NCBI GenBank assembly: GCA_030748735.1
Contig: JASMLK010000155.1
Location: forward strand, 1-50,363
Length of the DNA: 50,363 nucleotides
Source: Myxococcota bacterium
GTDB lineage: Bacteria > Myxococcota_A > UBA9160 > UBA4427
Direction: 5' to 3'
Part shown: positions 26,209 through 34,330 of the stretch, one piece after another
Numbering within the stretch: the stretch's first letter is position 1
Layout: each line of letters starts with the position of its first letter
Notes under the pieces: generated by a model
Database searches by the model: none
What the model was told of the DNA's origin: nothing
The model's input: only the letters and a program-made list of their open reading frames with translations
Translations under genes and position numbers: made by a program

Positions 26209-27030
26209 ATGGACGTACAGGATCAGTTCACCTTCGAAGTGAAGGACGGCATCGGCATCCTCACGATCGACCGCCCCGACCGCCTCAACGCCGTCAACTG
26301 GGAACTGTGCCAGGCCATGGCGAGCTTGCTCGACGACCTGCGAACCAACGACGAAGTACGGGTGATCGTCTTGACCGGCGCAGGCGGCGCCTTCTCTTCG
26401 GGGGGTGACGCCGAATTCCTTTCGGGCAACGCCGCGCGTCCCATCCCCGGGCTGACCGACGCTCCGCTCGAACGCTTCCAGCGCAAGCACCCCGCCGGCA
26501 TGTTCGCTGAATTCACGCGCATGATCATCGCGGTCGACAAGCCGGTGATCGCCGCCATCGAAGGTCCGTGCATGGGGGCCGGGCTCGCCTACGCGCTCGC
26601 ATGCGATCGGCGCTTCGGCTCCCGCACCACGCGCATGAGCGCCGCCATGGTGCGCCTCGGCTTCGCGCCCGACTGCGGCATCACCTACTTCCTGCCGCGG
26701 GTCGCACGCCTGCCCGTCGCGCTCAACATGATCACGACGGGCCGCATCCTCGAAGCCGACGAAGCCTTCAAGGAAGGACTGATCGACGAGCTCGTCGACG
26801 AAGGAGAAGCGCTGAACGCCGCGATGGAATACGCGCGCAAGCTGGCCCAGGGCCCGAGCGTGGCGATCGATCTGGCACGGCACTTCATCTACAAGTCGCT
26901 GAATTCGGACCTCGACGACATGTTGCGCTACGAGGGTGTGGCGGCCGTGATGTCGGCCATGACGGATGACGCCCGTGAGGGCACAGCCTCGTTTCTCGAA
27001 AAGCGGCGGCCGAACTACAAGGGCGTCTGA
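26209..27030 (+). CDS. Enoyl-CoA hydratase/isomerase family protein
   Basis: The 273-residue crotonase-fold protein begins GIGILTIDRPDRLNAVN and has the oxyanion-hole segment LTGAGGAFSSGGDAEFL. It then has AAIEGPCMGAGLAYALACD and LGFAPDCGITYFLPR. The first Glu of classical hydratases is not obvious and the second position is Asp, as in many isomerase-like crotonases. Double-bond isomerase or hydrolase activity is therefore as likely as hydration. AAGGAG precedes the ATG. It is eight bases ahead of the next gene and probably cotranscribed with it and with the LLM gene. Confidence 0.82.
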   Translation: MDVQDQFTFEVKDGIGILTIDRPDRLNAVNWELCQAMASLLDDLRTNDEVRVIVLTGAGGAFSSGGDAEFLSGNAARPIPGLTDAPLERFQRKHPAGMFAEFTRMIIAVDKPVIAAIEGPCMGAGLAYALACDRRFGSRTTRMSAAMVRLGFAPDCGITYFLPRVARLPVALNMITTGRILEADEAFKEGLIDELVDEGEALNAAMEYARKLAQGPSVAIDLARHFIYKSLNSDLDDMLRYEGVAAVMSAMTDDAREGTASFLEKRRPNYKGV

Positions 27031-27038
27031 AGCCAAAG

Positions 27039-28679
27039 GTGGAGCGTCTCTATCTCGCCCTGATCTTCTTGACCGGCGCCATCACCCTGGCGATGGAGCT
27101 GTTGGCTTCGCGCATCCTCACGCCCTATTTCGGCGTGAGCCTGTTCATCTGGTCGGGCATCCTCTCGATCACGTTGATCGCGCTCGCCCTCGGCTACTAC
27201 CTCGGCGGTCAGTTCACCCGCACACCGCCTTCGGCGCGCACGCACAGCCTCGAGTTCCTGTTTCTGTTGATGCCCACGCTCGCGGGCTCGATGGTGGTGG
27301 CGTCCTGCCTGCTCTACCCGAAGGTGTTCCACCTGCTTGGAAGCGCGAGCCTGGTGTTTGGGGCGTATGCCGCTTGTGTGCTGCTGATCTTCTTTCCGCT
27401 GGTCGCCGTGTCCACGATGAATCCCCTGCTGATCGCAATCAAGATGGAACGCGCAGCGAGCGGCACGTCCGGCAGTGACAGCGGGTCGGGCCTCGTCTTC
27501 TTCGTCAGCACCGTTGGCTCGGTCGTCGGCGTTTCACTCACGGCGTTCGTGCTGATCCCGAGCCTCACCAACTTCTCTTCGATGTTGCTGCTGGCGTCCA
27601 CACTCTCCGTGGTTTCGGGGTTTGGTGCATGGCGCAATGCTGGGCTCCCTGCGCCTGAGCGCACGCGGCTATTCGCCGCGGCGGCGTTCGGGATCGTGGC
27701 GGCATTCGCCCTGCTTGCCTTCGCTTCCACGTACCTGAAGAAGGACGTTCCGATCGACTTCGGGGGCGGCCAATGGACCCTCGAGCGCGAGTACACCTCG
27801 TACTTCGGCAACACGAAGATCTTGAAGATCGCCCCCGACCCGAACTCGCCCGAGGCCGAGACCGTGGAGCGCTACGGAACGCTCTACTACAACGATGGCA
27901 TCACGATGAACATCGTCGACGCGCAGGGCGCATCCCTGACGCCCTTCACCTGGGCACTCGAATTCCTCGCGCGAGGCCTGCGGCCGAAGGCCGAGCGGGC
28001 ACTCATGCTCGGGCTCGGCGCAGGGATCATCCCCATGCGCCTCGAAGCCGTGGGGGTCGAGGTCGATGTCGTGGAGGTCAACCCGAGTTCGGTCGAAGCC
28101 GCGGTGGACCACTTCGGCTTCGACGACGAGCGGGTCAACGTAGTGGTCGCCGACGCACGCACCTTCGTGCGCGAATGCCCCAAACCCTATGACGTGGTTC
28201 TACTCGACATGTCCAATGGCGACGGGCTCCCCGAACACCTCGTGAGCCTCGAGTTCTTCAGCGACGTTCGTCGCTGCCTGACCCCCGACGGCATCACGAT
28301 CTTCAACACCTTCGGCGCGACGGAACACCTCGAGGACCTCGACCACGTCTTCAAGACCCTTCACACCGTATTTCCGCACCTGCGGATGTATCACGACGGA
28401 CTCGAAGACGGGAAGCCCTCGATCAGCATCTACCTCGCTGCATTTCAGCGGGAAGAAACGGCGCCCCTCGTCTGGCCGAACGACCCGGTTCCCCCAGGCA
28501 TCGCACCCACGCTCGAAAAGGTCTTCTCGCAGGAGCGCCCGATCGACTACACCCGACTAGAACGCGCCGAGATCCTGCGCGACGAGTTCAATCGCTTTTC
28601 GATCTTGAACCAGGCGTCGGACGAGTTCTTCCGCGAATCGATCCTGCTGACGCTTCCGCCGGAATTCCTCGTCAACTAG
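27039..28679 (+). CDS. Membrane spermidine synthase-like protein
   Basis: This 546-residue fusion has an N-terminal part of six or seven membrane helices, starting ERLYLALIFLTGAITLAMEL, followed by a soluble Rossmann methyltransferase-like domain. That domain has LMLGLGAGIIPMRLEA and VDVVEVNPSSVEAA, VVVADARTFV and a conserved YDVVLLDMSNGDG. This is the spermidine-synthase-like architecture often annotated 'fused MFS/spermidine synthase'. True polyamine synthesis is not proven for the family. The start is a GTG at 27039. The TAG stop is the first part of dispersed repeat copy 3, which suggests the repeat supplied or replaced its end. Confidence 0.8.
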   Translation: MERLYLALIFLTGAITLAMELLASRILTPYFGVSLFIWSGILSITLIALALGYYLGGQFTRTPPSARTHSLEFLFLLMPTLAGSMVVASCLLYPKVFHLLGSASLVFGAYAACVLLIFFPLVAVSTMNPLLIAIKMERAASGTSGSDSGSGLVFFVSTVGSVVGVSLTAFVLIPSLTNFSSMLLLASTLSVVSGFGAWRNAGLPAPERTRLFAAAAFGIVAAFALLAFASTYLKKDVPIDFGGGQWTLEREYTSYFGNTKILKIAPDPNSPEAETVERYGTLYYNDGITMNIVDAQGASLTPFTWALEFLARGLRPKAERALMLGLGAGIIPMRLEAVGVEVDVVEVNPSSVEAAVDHFGFDDERVNVVVADARTFVRECPKPYDVVLLDMSNGDGLPEHLVSLEFFSDVRRCLTPDGITIFNTFGATEHLEDLDHVFKTLHTVFPHLRMYHDGLEDGKPSISIYLAAFQREETAPLVWPNDPVPPGIAPTLEKVFSQERPIDYTRLERAEILRDEFNRFSILNQASDEFFRESILLTLPPEFLVN

Positions 28680-28768
28680 CCCGCATTATTCATGAAGCCC
28701 GACTGCGAAGCCCGAAAGCACTGCCATTTCACGGCCTTCTCGCTACGGGCTTCATGAATCGTCCGGGC
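28679..28768. repeat. MITE-like inverted repeat, dispersed repeat copy 3
   Basis: The left arm, at 28679-28701, and the right arm, at 28746-28768, are 23-base inverted copies differing at a few positions; their inner 14 bases (ATTCATGAAGCCCG and its complement) are perfect. Together they span 90 bases. The left arm carries the same CCCGCATTATTCATGAA block as copies 1 and 2. The structure could be a short non-autonomous transposon, and it could also fold as a transcript-end hairpin for the membrane synthase. Confidence 0.62.
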
Positions 28769-28802
28769 GTGCGATTCGCAACGACGAGCCCACGACGCCC
28801 CG

Positions 28803-28955
28803 ATGACGCCGCTGATCAACCTCCAGCTCACCGGCACGCGAGACGCGAGCGTGATCTGGGCCGAGCGCCTTGCCGCCCCGGTCGACGACGTGCACGAGAT
28901 TCGTTCCGAGATTCGCGGTCGCGTGCTCACTGCGCTCGAACGCCTGGGCTTGTGA
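28803..28955 (+). CDS. Short reading frame of 50 residues, possible 3' remnant of a gene
   Basis: This frame encodes MTPLINLQLTGTRDASVIW and then VDDVHEIRSEIRGRVLTALE, and ends TGA. Nearly every third codon position is G or C, which suggests coding sequence. The frame is open back to 28758, at the right arm of the MITE-like repeat, but no start with a ribosome site is visible. It may be the C-terminal scrap of a gene cut by the repeat. I do not recognise the family. Confidence 0.35.
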   Translation: MTPLINLQLTGTRDASVIWAERLAAPVDDVHEIRSEIRGRVLTALERLGL

Positions 28956-28993
28956 ATCGCGGGGTGCCCGAAACGACAACGCCGAAGCGACAA

Positions 28994-29026
28994 CGCCGAA
29001 GACGGGAGCACGTCCCGCCTTCGGCG
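28994..29026. terminator. Strong hairpin between convergent genes
   Basis: CGCCGAAG-A-CGGGA (28994-29007) pairs with TCCCG-C-CTTCGGCG (29013-29026), an eight plus five base-pair stem around one mismatch with a five-base loop. It lies 50 bases after the SDR stop (minus strand) and beyond the plus-strand genes, so it can serve both directions. A direct repeat CGACAACGCCGAAG occurs twice just before it (28974-29001). Confidence 0.6.
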
Positions 29027-29075
29027 CCACCTCACGCGCAAACGCGCAACGCGTGTTCGCGTAGGGCCTTTCTGA

Positions 29076-29957
29076 TCAGAAGACCAGTTCGGGAACGTTC
29101 GCAGCCTTCGGCCACTCGTCCATCGACTTGCGGATCTGCTGGCCGATCTCCGACGCGTCCCAGGGCTCTTCGCCGTTGTCGCGTTCGGCGATCTTGAACT
29201 GGGCGGGGTAGAGCAGCGACACGCGGTTGCCGCTGATCACGAACTGGCGGCCCGTGATGCCTTCCGACTCGTCGCTGCAGAGCCATGCGATCGCGGGGGA
29301 CACCTTCTCGGCGGCGTAGTTCACTTCCGAACCTTCCGGGAAGAGCGATGCGGTCATGCGCGAGTAGGCGTTGGGGGCCAGAACGTTGACGGAGATCTTG
29401 GCCTTGGCGGCTTCGATCGCGAGGCAACGCATGAAGCCCGCGATACCCGCCTTGGCGGCGCCGTAGTTCGTCTGGCCGAAGTTGCCGATCAACCCGGAAG
29501 TCGAGCTGGTCATGATGATCCGGCCACCGTTGCCCTGCTCGGACATCTGGAGATAGGCCGCGCGGGTCGGGTGGTAGGTACCCTTCAGGTGCACTGCGAT
29601 GACGGGGTCCCAGAGGTCTTCGGTCATCTTCTTGAACGACTTGTCTCGCAGGATGCCCGCGTTGTTGATCAGGATGTCGAGCTTGCCGAAGTTCGACACC
29701 GCGGCCTGCACCATCGCTTCGGCGTCGTCGCCGCTGGTCACGTTGCCGAAGTCGGCGACGGCCTTGCCGCCGGCGTCTTCGATCTCTTTCACGACCTGCT
29801 CTGCCACGGTCGAACCGTCACCCGAACCGTCGACCGAGCCGCCGAGGTCGTTCACCACGACTGCGGCGCCTTCCTTCGCGAGCAGGAGTGCATGTGAACG
29901 GCCGAGTCCGCCGCCTGCGCCGGTCACGATCGCGACCTTGCCATCGAGAAGTCCCAT
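29076..29957 (-). CDS. Short-chain dehydrogenase/reductase (17beta-HSD4/MFE-2-like)
   Basis: The 293-residue enzyme has the SDR cofactor motif TGAGGGLGRS (residues about 12-21), NNAG, and the catalytic Ser-Tyr-Lys in TSSTSGL...TNYGAAKAG. The N-terminal VVVNDLGGSVDGSGDGS is characteristic of the 3-hydroxyacyl-CoA dehydrogenase domain of peroxisomal multifunctional enzyme type 2 and its bacterial relatives. A role in beta-oxidation of acyl or steroid-side-chain CoA esters is likely. The start MGLLDGKVAIV at 29957 is chosen over upstream codons; GAGG precedes it. Confidence 0.85.
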   Translation of the reverse strand: MGLLDGKVAIVTGAGGGLGRSHALLLAKEGAAVVVNDLGGSVDGSGDGSTVAEQVVKEIEDAGGKAVADFGNVTSGDDAEAMVQAAVSNFGKLDILINNAGILRDKSFKKMTEDLWDPVIAVHLKGTYHPTRAAYLQMSEQGNGGRIIMTSSTSGLIGNFGQTNYGAAKAGIAGFMRCLAIEAAKAKISVNVLAPNAYSRMTASLFPEGSEVNYAAEKVSPAIAWLCSDESEGITGRQFVISGNRVSLLYPAQFKIAERDNGEEPWDASEIGQQIRKSMDEWPKAANVPELVF

Positions 29958-30178
29958 TTCTTTTCTACCTCTTCCTTTGTCTTGCCACGTTGGGGCTGGA
30001 GTCCAGCCGGGTGGATGAAGCCTTCGATACGCGCGAGGTTTCGCGCGCGGCGATAATAGCGGCGCATCGTTACGCCGGGGCTGTGAGGTCGACTCGGCGC
30101 CAACGCGAGCAACGAAACCCGGTGAGGATCGGGGGCGGATTGCACTAGTGTCGATTGCCCCATCCGCGAGAGGTTCGC

Positions 30179-30562
30179 ATGACGATCGAAATCGAAGAGC
30201 CGGGGCGCGCGTATATGGGCAACTTCGGCTTCGACATCGCACCCGACGGAAGCCTCGGCAATCGCAGGCAGTGGGCGCAGATGCAGGGTGCTGTGCCCGA
30301 CGGTATCTGCCTCGACGAAGCCGGCGGTGTGTGGGTGGCGTCTCCCGTGAGCGGCGAAGTGCTGCGGATCATCGAAGGTGGTGAGGTCACCCATCGCATC
30401 GGGGTCGAAACGCAGGCCTACGCGTGCATGCTCGGCGGAGACGACGGACGTTCGCTCTTCGTGTGCACGGCCAGTGACTCCAAGCCCGAACTCTGTCAGA
30501 AGAACCGCGATGGGCGCATCGAGGTCTACCCGGCGCCCCATGCGCGGGCGGGCTTGCCTTGA
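30179..30562 (+). pseudogene. SMP-30/gluconolactonase-like remnant with N-terminal and internal deletions
   Basis: The 127-residue frame matches only parts of the 290-residue SMP-30/lactonase propeller family. RAYMGNFGFD from the middle of the family is joined directly to APDGSLGNRRQWA, which normally lies about 60 residues later. The rest (VPDGICLDEAGGVWVA, YACMLGGDDGRSLFVC) follows in order. The first blades and their metal ligands are missing. Its TGA overlaps the ATG of the transporter (TGATG), so it may still be translated and couple translation. A functional lactonase is unlikely. Confidence 0.65.
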
Positions 30563-32016
30563 TGCAACAGCCGGAAGAAGCCCCAGCCGAACACGAGACA
30601 GGTACGCTCGAAAAGCGCACCCGTTTCTACTACGGCTTCGGTTCCGTCGCCTACGGGATCAAGGACAACGGCTTCGGCTACTTCCTGCTCATCTACTACA
30701 ACCAGGTCCTCGGCCTGCCGGCGACCTGGGCTAGCCAGGCGATCTTCATTGCGCTGCTGCTCGACGCCTTCTCCGACCCGATCGTGGGCAACGTGTCGGA
30801 TCGTCTGCACTCTCGCCTGGGACGCCGCCACCCTTTCATGTACGCAGCCGCGATTCCCGTCGCGCTGTCGTTCTACGCACTGTGGAATCCACCCGCGCTC
30901 GAACAGGACGACCTGTTCGTCTATCTGCTCGTGAATGCGGTGCTCGTACGGACCTTCATCACCTTCTACGAAGTACCGAGCACGGCACTCGCGCCCGAAC
31001 TCACCTCGCACTACGACGAGCGAACCCGCCTCGCGAGCGCCCGGCACTTCTTCGGCTGGGCGGGTGGGATCGGAATCGCGGTCTTCGCCTATCTGGTGCT
31101 GTTCGAGAAGGTCGGCGATGTCGAGGGACAGCTCCTTCCGGAGGGGTATCAGGCGTATGGGGTCGTGGGGGCCACGCTGATGGCCATTGCGATCCTGGTA
31201 TCGGCGGCCGGAACCCATCGTCACATTCCCGACTTGATGTCACCACCTCCGAGGCGCCGGGCATCGCTCACCAGGTCACTCGAGGAAACCCGCGAGACCC
31301 TCAACAACCGCTCCTTCCTCGCGATCTTCGGCTTCGGGATCTTCGCCGCGATGGCGGGCGGGCTGTCGGCGGCGATGAACGTCTACCTCTACACGTTCTT
31401 CTGGGGATTCCAGGCTCACCAGATCGGGCTCATCGTGCCGTCGGGCCTGCTGTCCGCCACGATCGCATTCGTTGCGGCGCCACGCGCCGCGATGCGCTTC
31501 GGTAAGAAGCGCGCCGCCATCGGGCTATCGCTGTGCGCGGCCAGCTTTGCCCCCACCCCGTACCTCGCACGCTTTGCAGGCGTCTTCCCCGAGAACGGAA
31601 CCGGCGAACTCCTCATGGCGATGATCGCCTACAACATCATCGAGGTTGCCTTCATCATCACCTCGACCACCCTCGTGTCGGCCATGATGGCCGACGTGGT
31701 CGAAGAAAGTGAACTCGAGACCGGGCGTCGCTCCGAGGGGATCTTCTTCGCGGCGCGGAGCTTCATCTCGAAGTCTCTGTCCGGGTTGGGGATCGTCCTC
31801 GCAACGGCCTTGCTCGCGGTGATCGACTTTCCGACCGGGGCCCAACCGGGTGAGATCGACCCGCTGATCATCCGCAACCTCGGCCTCGGCTACTTCCCCA
31901 TGATCGTCGTGCTCTACTTCTCGGCAATCGCCTGCCTGGCGGGCTATCAGATTTCGCGCGAGCAGCACGCTGCAAACGTCGCCGCATTGCGCAAGCGGCG
32001 AGAACCGACGGCCTGA
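30562..32016 (+). CDS. MFS transporter of the GPH (glycoside-pentoside-hexuronide) type
   Basis: The 484-residue protein has about 12 membrane helices. FYYGFGSVAYGIKDNGFGYFLLIYYNQVLG opens the GPH-family fold in two blocks. DAFSDPIVGNVSDR...LGRRHPFMY is the signature loop between helices two and three. EVPSTALAPELTSHYDERTRLAS is the conserved loop after helix four. GPH members usually carry sugars or other organic acids with sodium or protons. The substrate here is unknown. A sugar or lactone is possible from the fragmentary SMP-30 gene upstream, but that gene is broken. Confidence 0.82.
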   Translation: MQQPEEAPAEHETGTLEKRTRFYYGFGSVAYGIKDNGFGYFLLIYYNQVLGLPATWASQAIFIALLLDAFSDPIVGNVSDRLHSRLGRRHPFMYAAAIPVALSFYALWNPPALEQDDLFVYLLVNAVLVRTFITFYEVPSTALAPELTSHYDERTRLASARHFFGWAGGIGIAVFAYLVLFEKVGDVEGQLLPEGYQAYGVVGATLMAIAILVSAAGTHRHIPDLMSPPPRRRASLTRSLEETRETLNNRSFLAIFGFGIFAAMAGGLSAAMNVYLYTFFWGFQAHQIGLIVPSGLLSATIAFVAAPRAAMRFGKKRAAIGLSLCAASFAPTPYLARFAGVFPENGTGELLMAMIAYNIIEVAFIITSTTLVSAMMADVVEESELETGRRSEGIFFAARSFISKSLSGLGIVLATALLAVIDFPTGAQPGEIDPLIIRNLGLGYFPMIVVLYFSAIACLAGYQISREQHAANVAALRKRREPTA

Positions 32017-32127
32017 CAAGAGTCATCGCGTTCGCGCCAGCTCGCGCCCCCTCTCGAGCGGCAATGCTAAGGTGCCGCACCAACTCGGAAGTTCATGCGC
32101 TTCGAAATCCCGGAGGCCATGCCCATC

Positions 32128-32613
32128 ATGCTGCACCTCGAACTACCCCGTTGGCTTCGTATTGCTCGGACCACTTCGCTCGTTGCTGTTCTCGTCTTCG
32201 TTCTGGCCGCCCTCGGGTGCGATCGTTTCACCGCGCCCCCCGGCGTCGACTCGCTGCTCACCGAAGACCTGAAGGTCGGGGAAGGTGACCCCGTCGAGAT
32301 CGGAGACCTGGTTCGTGTCCACTACACCGGCTGGCTCTACGACCCGTCGAAGCAAGACAATCGCGGTGCCTACTTCGACAGTTCCCGTCAACGCGGTCTG
32401 CCCCTCTTCTTCCAGCCGAATCCAGGATCCGATGGCGTGATCGAAGGTTGGCATCGAGGGGTTCTCGGCATGCGGCTCGGTGGTCTGCGTCAGATCACCA
32501 TCCCCCCCGACCTTGCCTACGGCGATCAAGCCGCAGCTGGCGGTATCATCGTTCCGAATTCGACCCTGGTATTCGAACTCGAACTCGTACGACTCGAGAA
32601 AACCAAGGACTGA
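32128..32613 (+). CDS. FKBP-type peptidyl-prolyl isomerase, probable lipoprotein
   Basis: The 161-residue protein has an N-terminal hydrophobic stretch ending LAALGC, a possible lipobox with Cys about residue 31, followed by one FKBP domain. The domain shows VRVHYTGWLYD, FDSSRQRGLPL, VIEGWHRGVLGMRLGG, IPPDLAYG and FELELVRL, all in the expected order. The exported protein probably catalyses proline isomerisation in the periplasm. ATG codons at 32095, 32119 and 32128 are in frame; the last is preceded by GGAGG at 11 bases and leaves a well-shaped signal. It lies 14 bases ahead of the NTF2-like gene. Confidence 0.82.
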   Translation: MLHLELPRWLRIARTTSLVAVLVFVLAALGCDRFTAPPGVDSLLTEDLKVGEGDPVEIGDLVRVHYTGWLYDPSKQDNRGAYFDSSRQRGLPLFFQPNPGSDGVIEGWHRGVLGMRLGGLRQITIPPDLAYGDQAAAGGIIVPNSTLVFELELVRLEKTKD

Positions 32614-32627
32614 AAGGAGACCACGCC

Positions 32628-33056
32628 ATGGCCATCCCCACGCAGACCGAACTCCGACAATGGGTCGACAACTACATCGCGCTCTGGAACGCCGGTGACA
32701 AAGAGGCCTGGCTCGAAAACTGGCGCAAGGTCGCGCCGGGCGACGTCCGCATGCTCGACCCCGTTGGAACCCCCGAAAAGCTGGGCGGCGAGCAGTGCTG
32801 GAGCGATTCGTGGGACCTCTTCAACAAGGCCGTGCGTTTCAAGATTGCCGACGGCGCCCTCTTCTTCAACGGAAACGAAGTCGCCTGGCTGCTCGAGAAC
32901 CACATCACCCACGACGGTGAAACGACCGTGGGGCTGAGCATCGAAACCTATCGCTTCGAAGAAGATGGCTCGGTCGTCATTCGCACCTACTACAAGGTGC
33001 CCGCGCGCACCGACGACGAACTCGGGCAGATGTTCCAGGAATACCTGCCGAAGTAA
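32628..33056 (+). CDS. NTF2-like/SnoaL-fold protein
   Basis: This 142-residue protein has the cone-shaped NTF2-like fold. The N-terminal helix is WVDNYIALWNAGDKEAWLENW, followed by the VRMLDPVGTPEKLGGEQ loop and late strands VAWLLENHITHDG and IRTYYKVPAR. Relatives are nuclear-transport-factor-like hydrolases, isomerases or steroid delta-isomerase-like proteins with very varied chemistry. AAGGAGA lies ahead of the ATG. It may share a transcript with the FKBP gene. Confidence 0.78.
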   Translation: MAIPTQTELRQWVDNYIALWNAGDKEAWLENWRKVAPGDVRMLDPVGTPEKLGGEQCWSDSWDLFNKAVRFKIADGALFFNGNEVAWLLENHITHDGETTVGLSIETYRFEEDGSVVIRTYYKVPARTDDELGQMFQEYLPK

Positions 33057-33102
33057 TCGCTCGCGCGGTCAGCCGACGAGAGCCCTCAGCCAACAAGAGC
33101 CC

Positions 33103-33369
33103 TCAGCCTACGAGCGCCGCGACGTCGTCGACCAACGCGCGAATCTCTGGATCGAATAGCTCGCAGGTGATTGCGAAGCCGTTTTCGTCGATGTGCCGGA
33201 CCACATGCCCTTCCACCTCGAACGGGCTCACCGGCGGCTGAATCGAAGCCCCGGTAAGACGCGCGCCCGCGTAGGAGATTTCGGCCAGCACACCTGCGCC
33301 TTGCTGCGCGGTGGCCGAAACGAGTGCGTCGAACCTGGTCACGAATCGGGGGCTGCGGCGCTGATCCAT
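33103..33369 (-). CDS. PilZ-domain protein (probable c-di-GMP receptor)
   Basis: The 88-residue single-domain protein has an R-x-x-x-R entry motif (MDQRRSPRF) and the second motif, usually D/N-x-S-x-x-G, as AEISYAGARLTG. The Asp position is Glu-Ile-Ser, a tolerated variant. It would bind cyclic di-GMP and control motility, polysaccharide or adhesion. It is divergent from the His-rich exported protein. Confidence 0.72.
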   Translation of the reverse strand: MDQRRSPRFVTRFDALVSATAQQGAGVLAEISYAGARLTGASIQPPVSPFEVEGHVVRHIDENGFAITCELFDPEIRALVDDVAALVG

Positions 33370-33566
33370 GCGAGAAGCTCGTGCGGGTTTCAGGCCCTAC
33401 CGACCCGGCACGCGACGCTCTTGAGACCCCGGCGCAGCGCCTCGTAATACCCAGCTGCGCGCCACGAGAGTGAATGCGACCGCTTCCAGTCGCGTCTGAA
33501 TCGATGAATCCGCAAAGCAGCCCTGAAGCCCACCGTAGGCACCCGGGGACGCAACAGGAGGCATCG

Positions 33567-34172
33567 ATGCCGACGCAGAAACGAGATCGAAGCACGACCC
33601 AGCCCGCACACCGAACCGCCCGTACCCGTTGGCGACCGAGCGGACGTCTGGTCATCGCGACCGGCCTCGTCGCTGTTGCCCTGACCGCAGGGACCGCCCA
33701 GGCCGGCGGCGAATTCGAAGACGCCTTCGAAGCCGAACTCGGTCGCATCACCGCGCAGCACTTTGCGACGTTGGGCCAGCTCGTCTTCTTCGGCGGTCAT
33801 CCACCGCCCGTCGCGCGCGTCGAACGCGTGCACGTCATCGAACGCCACGTCGCGAAGCCGCATCGCCATGGGCCGCGCTGTGGGCATCACGTCCGCCGCC
33901 ACTACCGCCATGTTCATCGTCCGTGGCGACCGCATGCGCGTCCTCATTGGCGTGCCCACCACGGGCCACGTGGGCACTGGAAGCATCATCCGCACCACCG
34001 CGGCCATGGCCACGGCCACGACCACCGCTATCGCGGACACGGCCGCAGACACGGTCGCCATGGCGACGCCTACACCCATGACGACGGCGGGCGACGCAAT
34101 CACCACGGCCACCGCGAACAGGGTCATCGCCATGACCGACGCGATCGACGTCAGCGAGATCACCACGCCTAG
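33567..34172 (+). CDS. Exported histidine/arginine-rich protein
   Basis: The 201-residue protein has a signal peptide (about 27-47, LVIATGLVAVALTAGTAQA). After a short acidic helical part (EFEDAFEAELGRI), a tail of about 120 residues is packed with His, Arg and Gly, including runs such as HGHGHDHRY. There are about 36 His in total. AGGAGG lies seven bases before the ATG, which supports translation. Long His-rich tails usually bind nickel, zinc or copper in the periplasm. This is inference, and the family is not recognised. A strong hairpin follows at 34239. Confidence 0.7.
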   Translation: MPTQKRDRSTTQPAHRTARTRWRPSGRLVIATGLVAVALTAGTAQAGGEFEDAFEAELGRITAQHFATLGQLVFFGGHPPPVARVERVHVIERHVAKPHRHGPRCGHHVRRHYRHVHRPWRPHARPHWRAHHGPRGHWKHHPHHRGHGHGHDHRYRGHGRRHGRHGDAYTHDDGGRRNHHGHREQGHRHDRRDRRQRDHHA

Positions 34173-34238
34173 TCGCAAGGCGCCGCGTGGCGATGCGCGC
34201 TCAGATGGCTGACGGGGGCCGGTGAGTGCGTACCAAGA

Positions 34239-34278
34239 GGGCCTGCATCCTGGCGATGGTCGCCGGGGATGCAGGCCC
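34239..34278. terminator. Very strong hairpin between convergent genes
   Basis: GGGCCTGCATCC (34239-34250) pairs perfectly with GGATGCAGGCCC (34267-34278). An inner five-base-pair stem (GGCGA/TCGCC, 34252-34256 and 34260-34264) extends it. It separates the plus-strand His-rich gene from the minus-strand thiolase. It probably ends transcription from both sides, although no T tract is present. Confidence 0.6.
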
Positions 34279-34330
34279 GATTTCGTTGGCATCCGCGATG
34301 AAGCGCAGTTCGCTCACCGCGCGCCCCGGC

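Noticed and set aside
33390..34292. A hydrophobic minus-strand frame opposite the His-rich gene
   Set aside because: The apparent membrane helices arise from the complement of His/Arg codons; the plus frame has the ribosome site and signal peptide.
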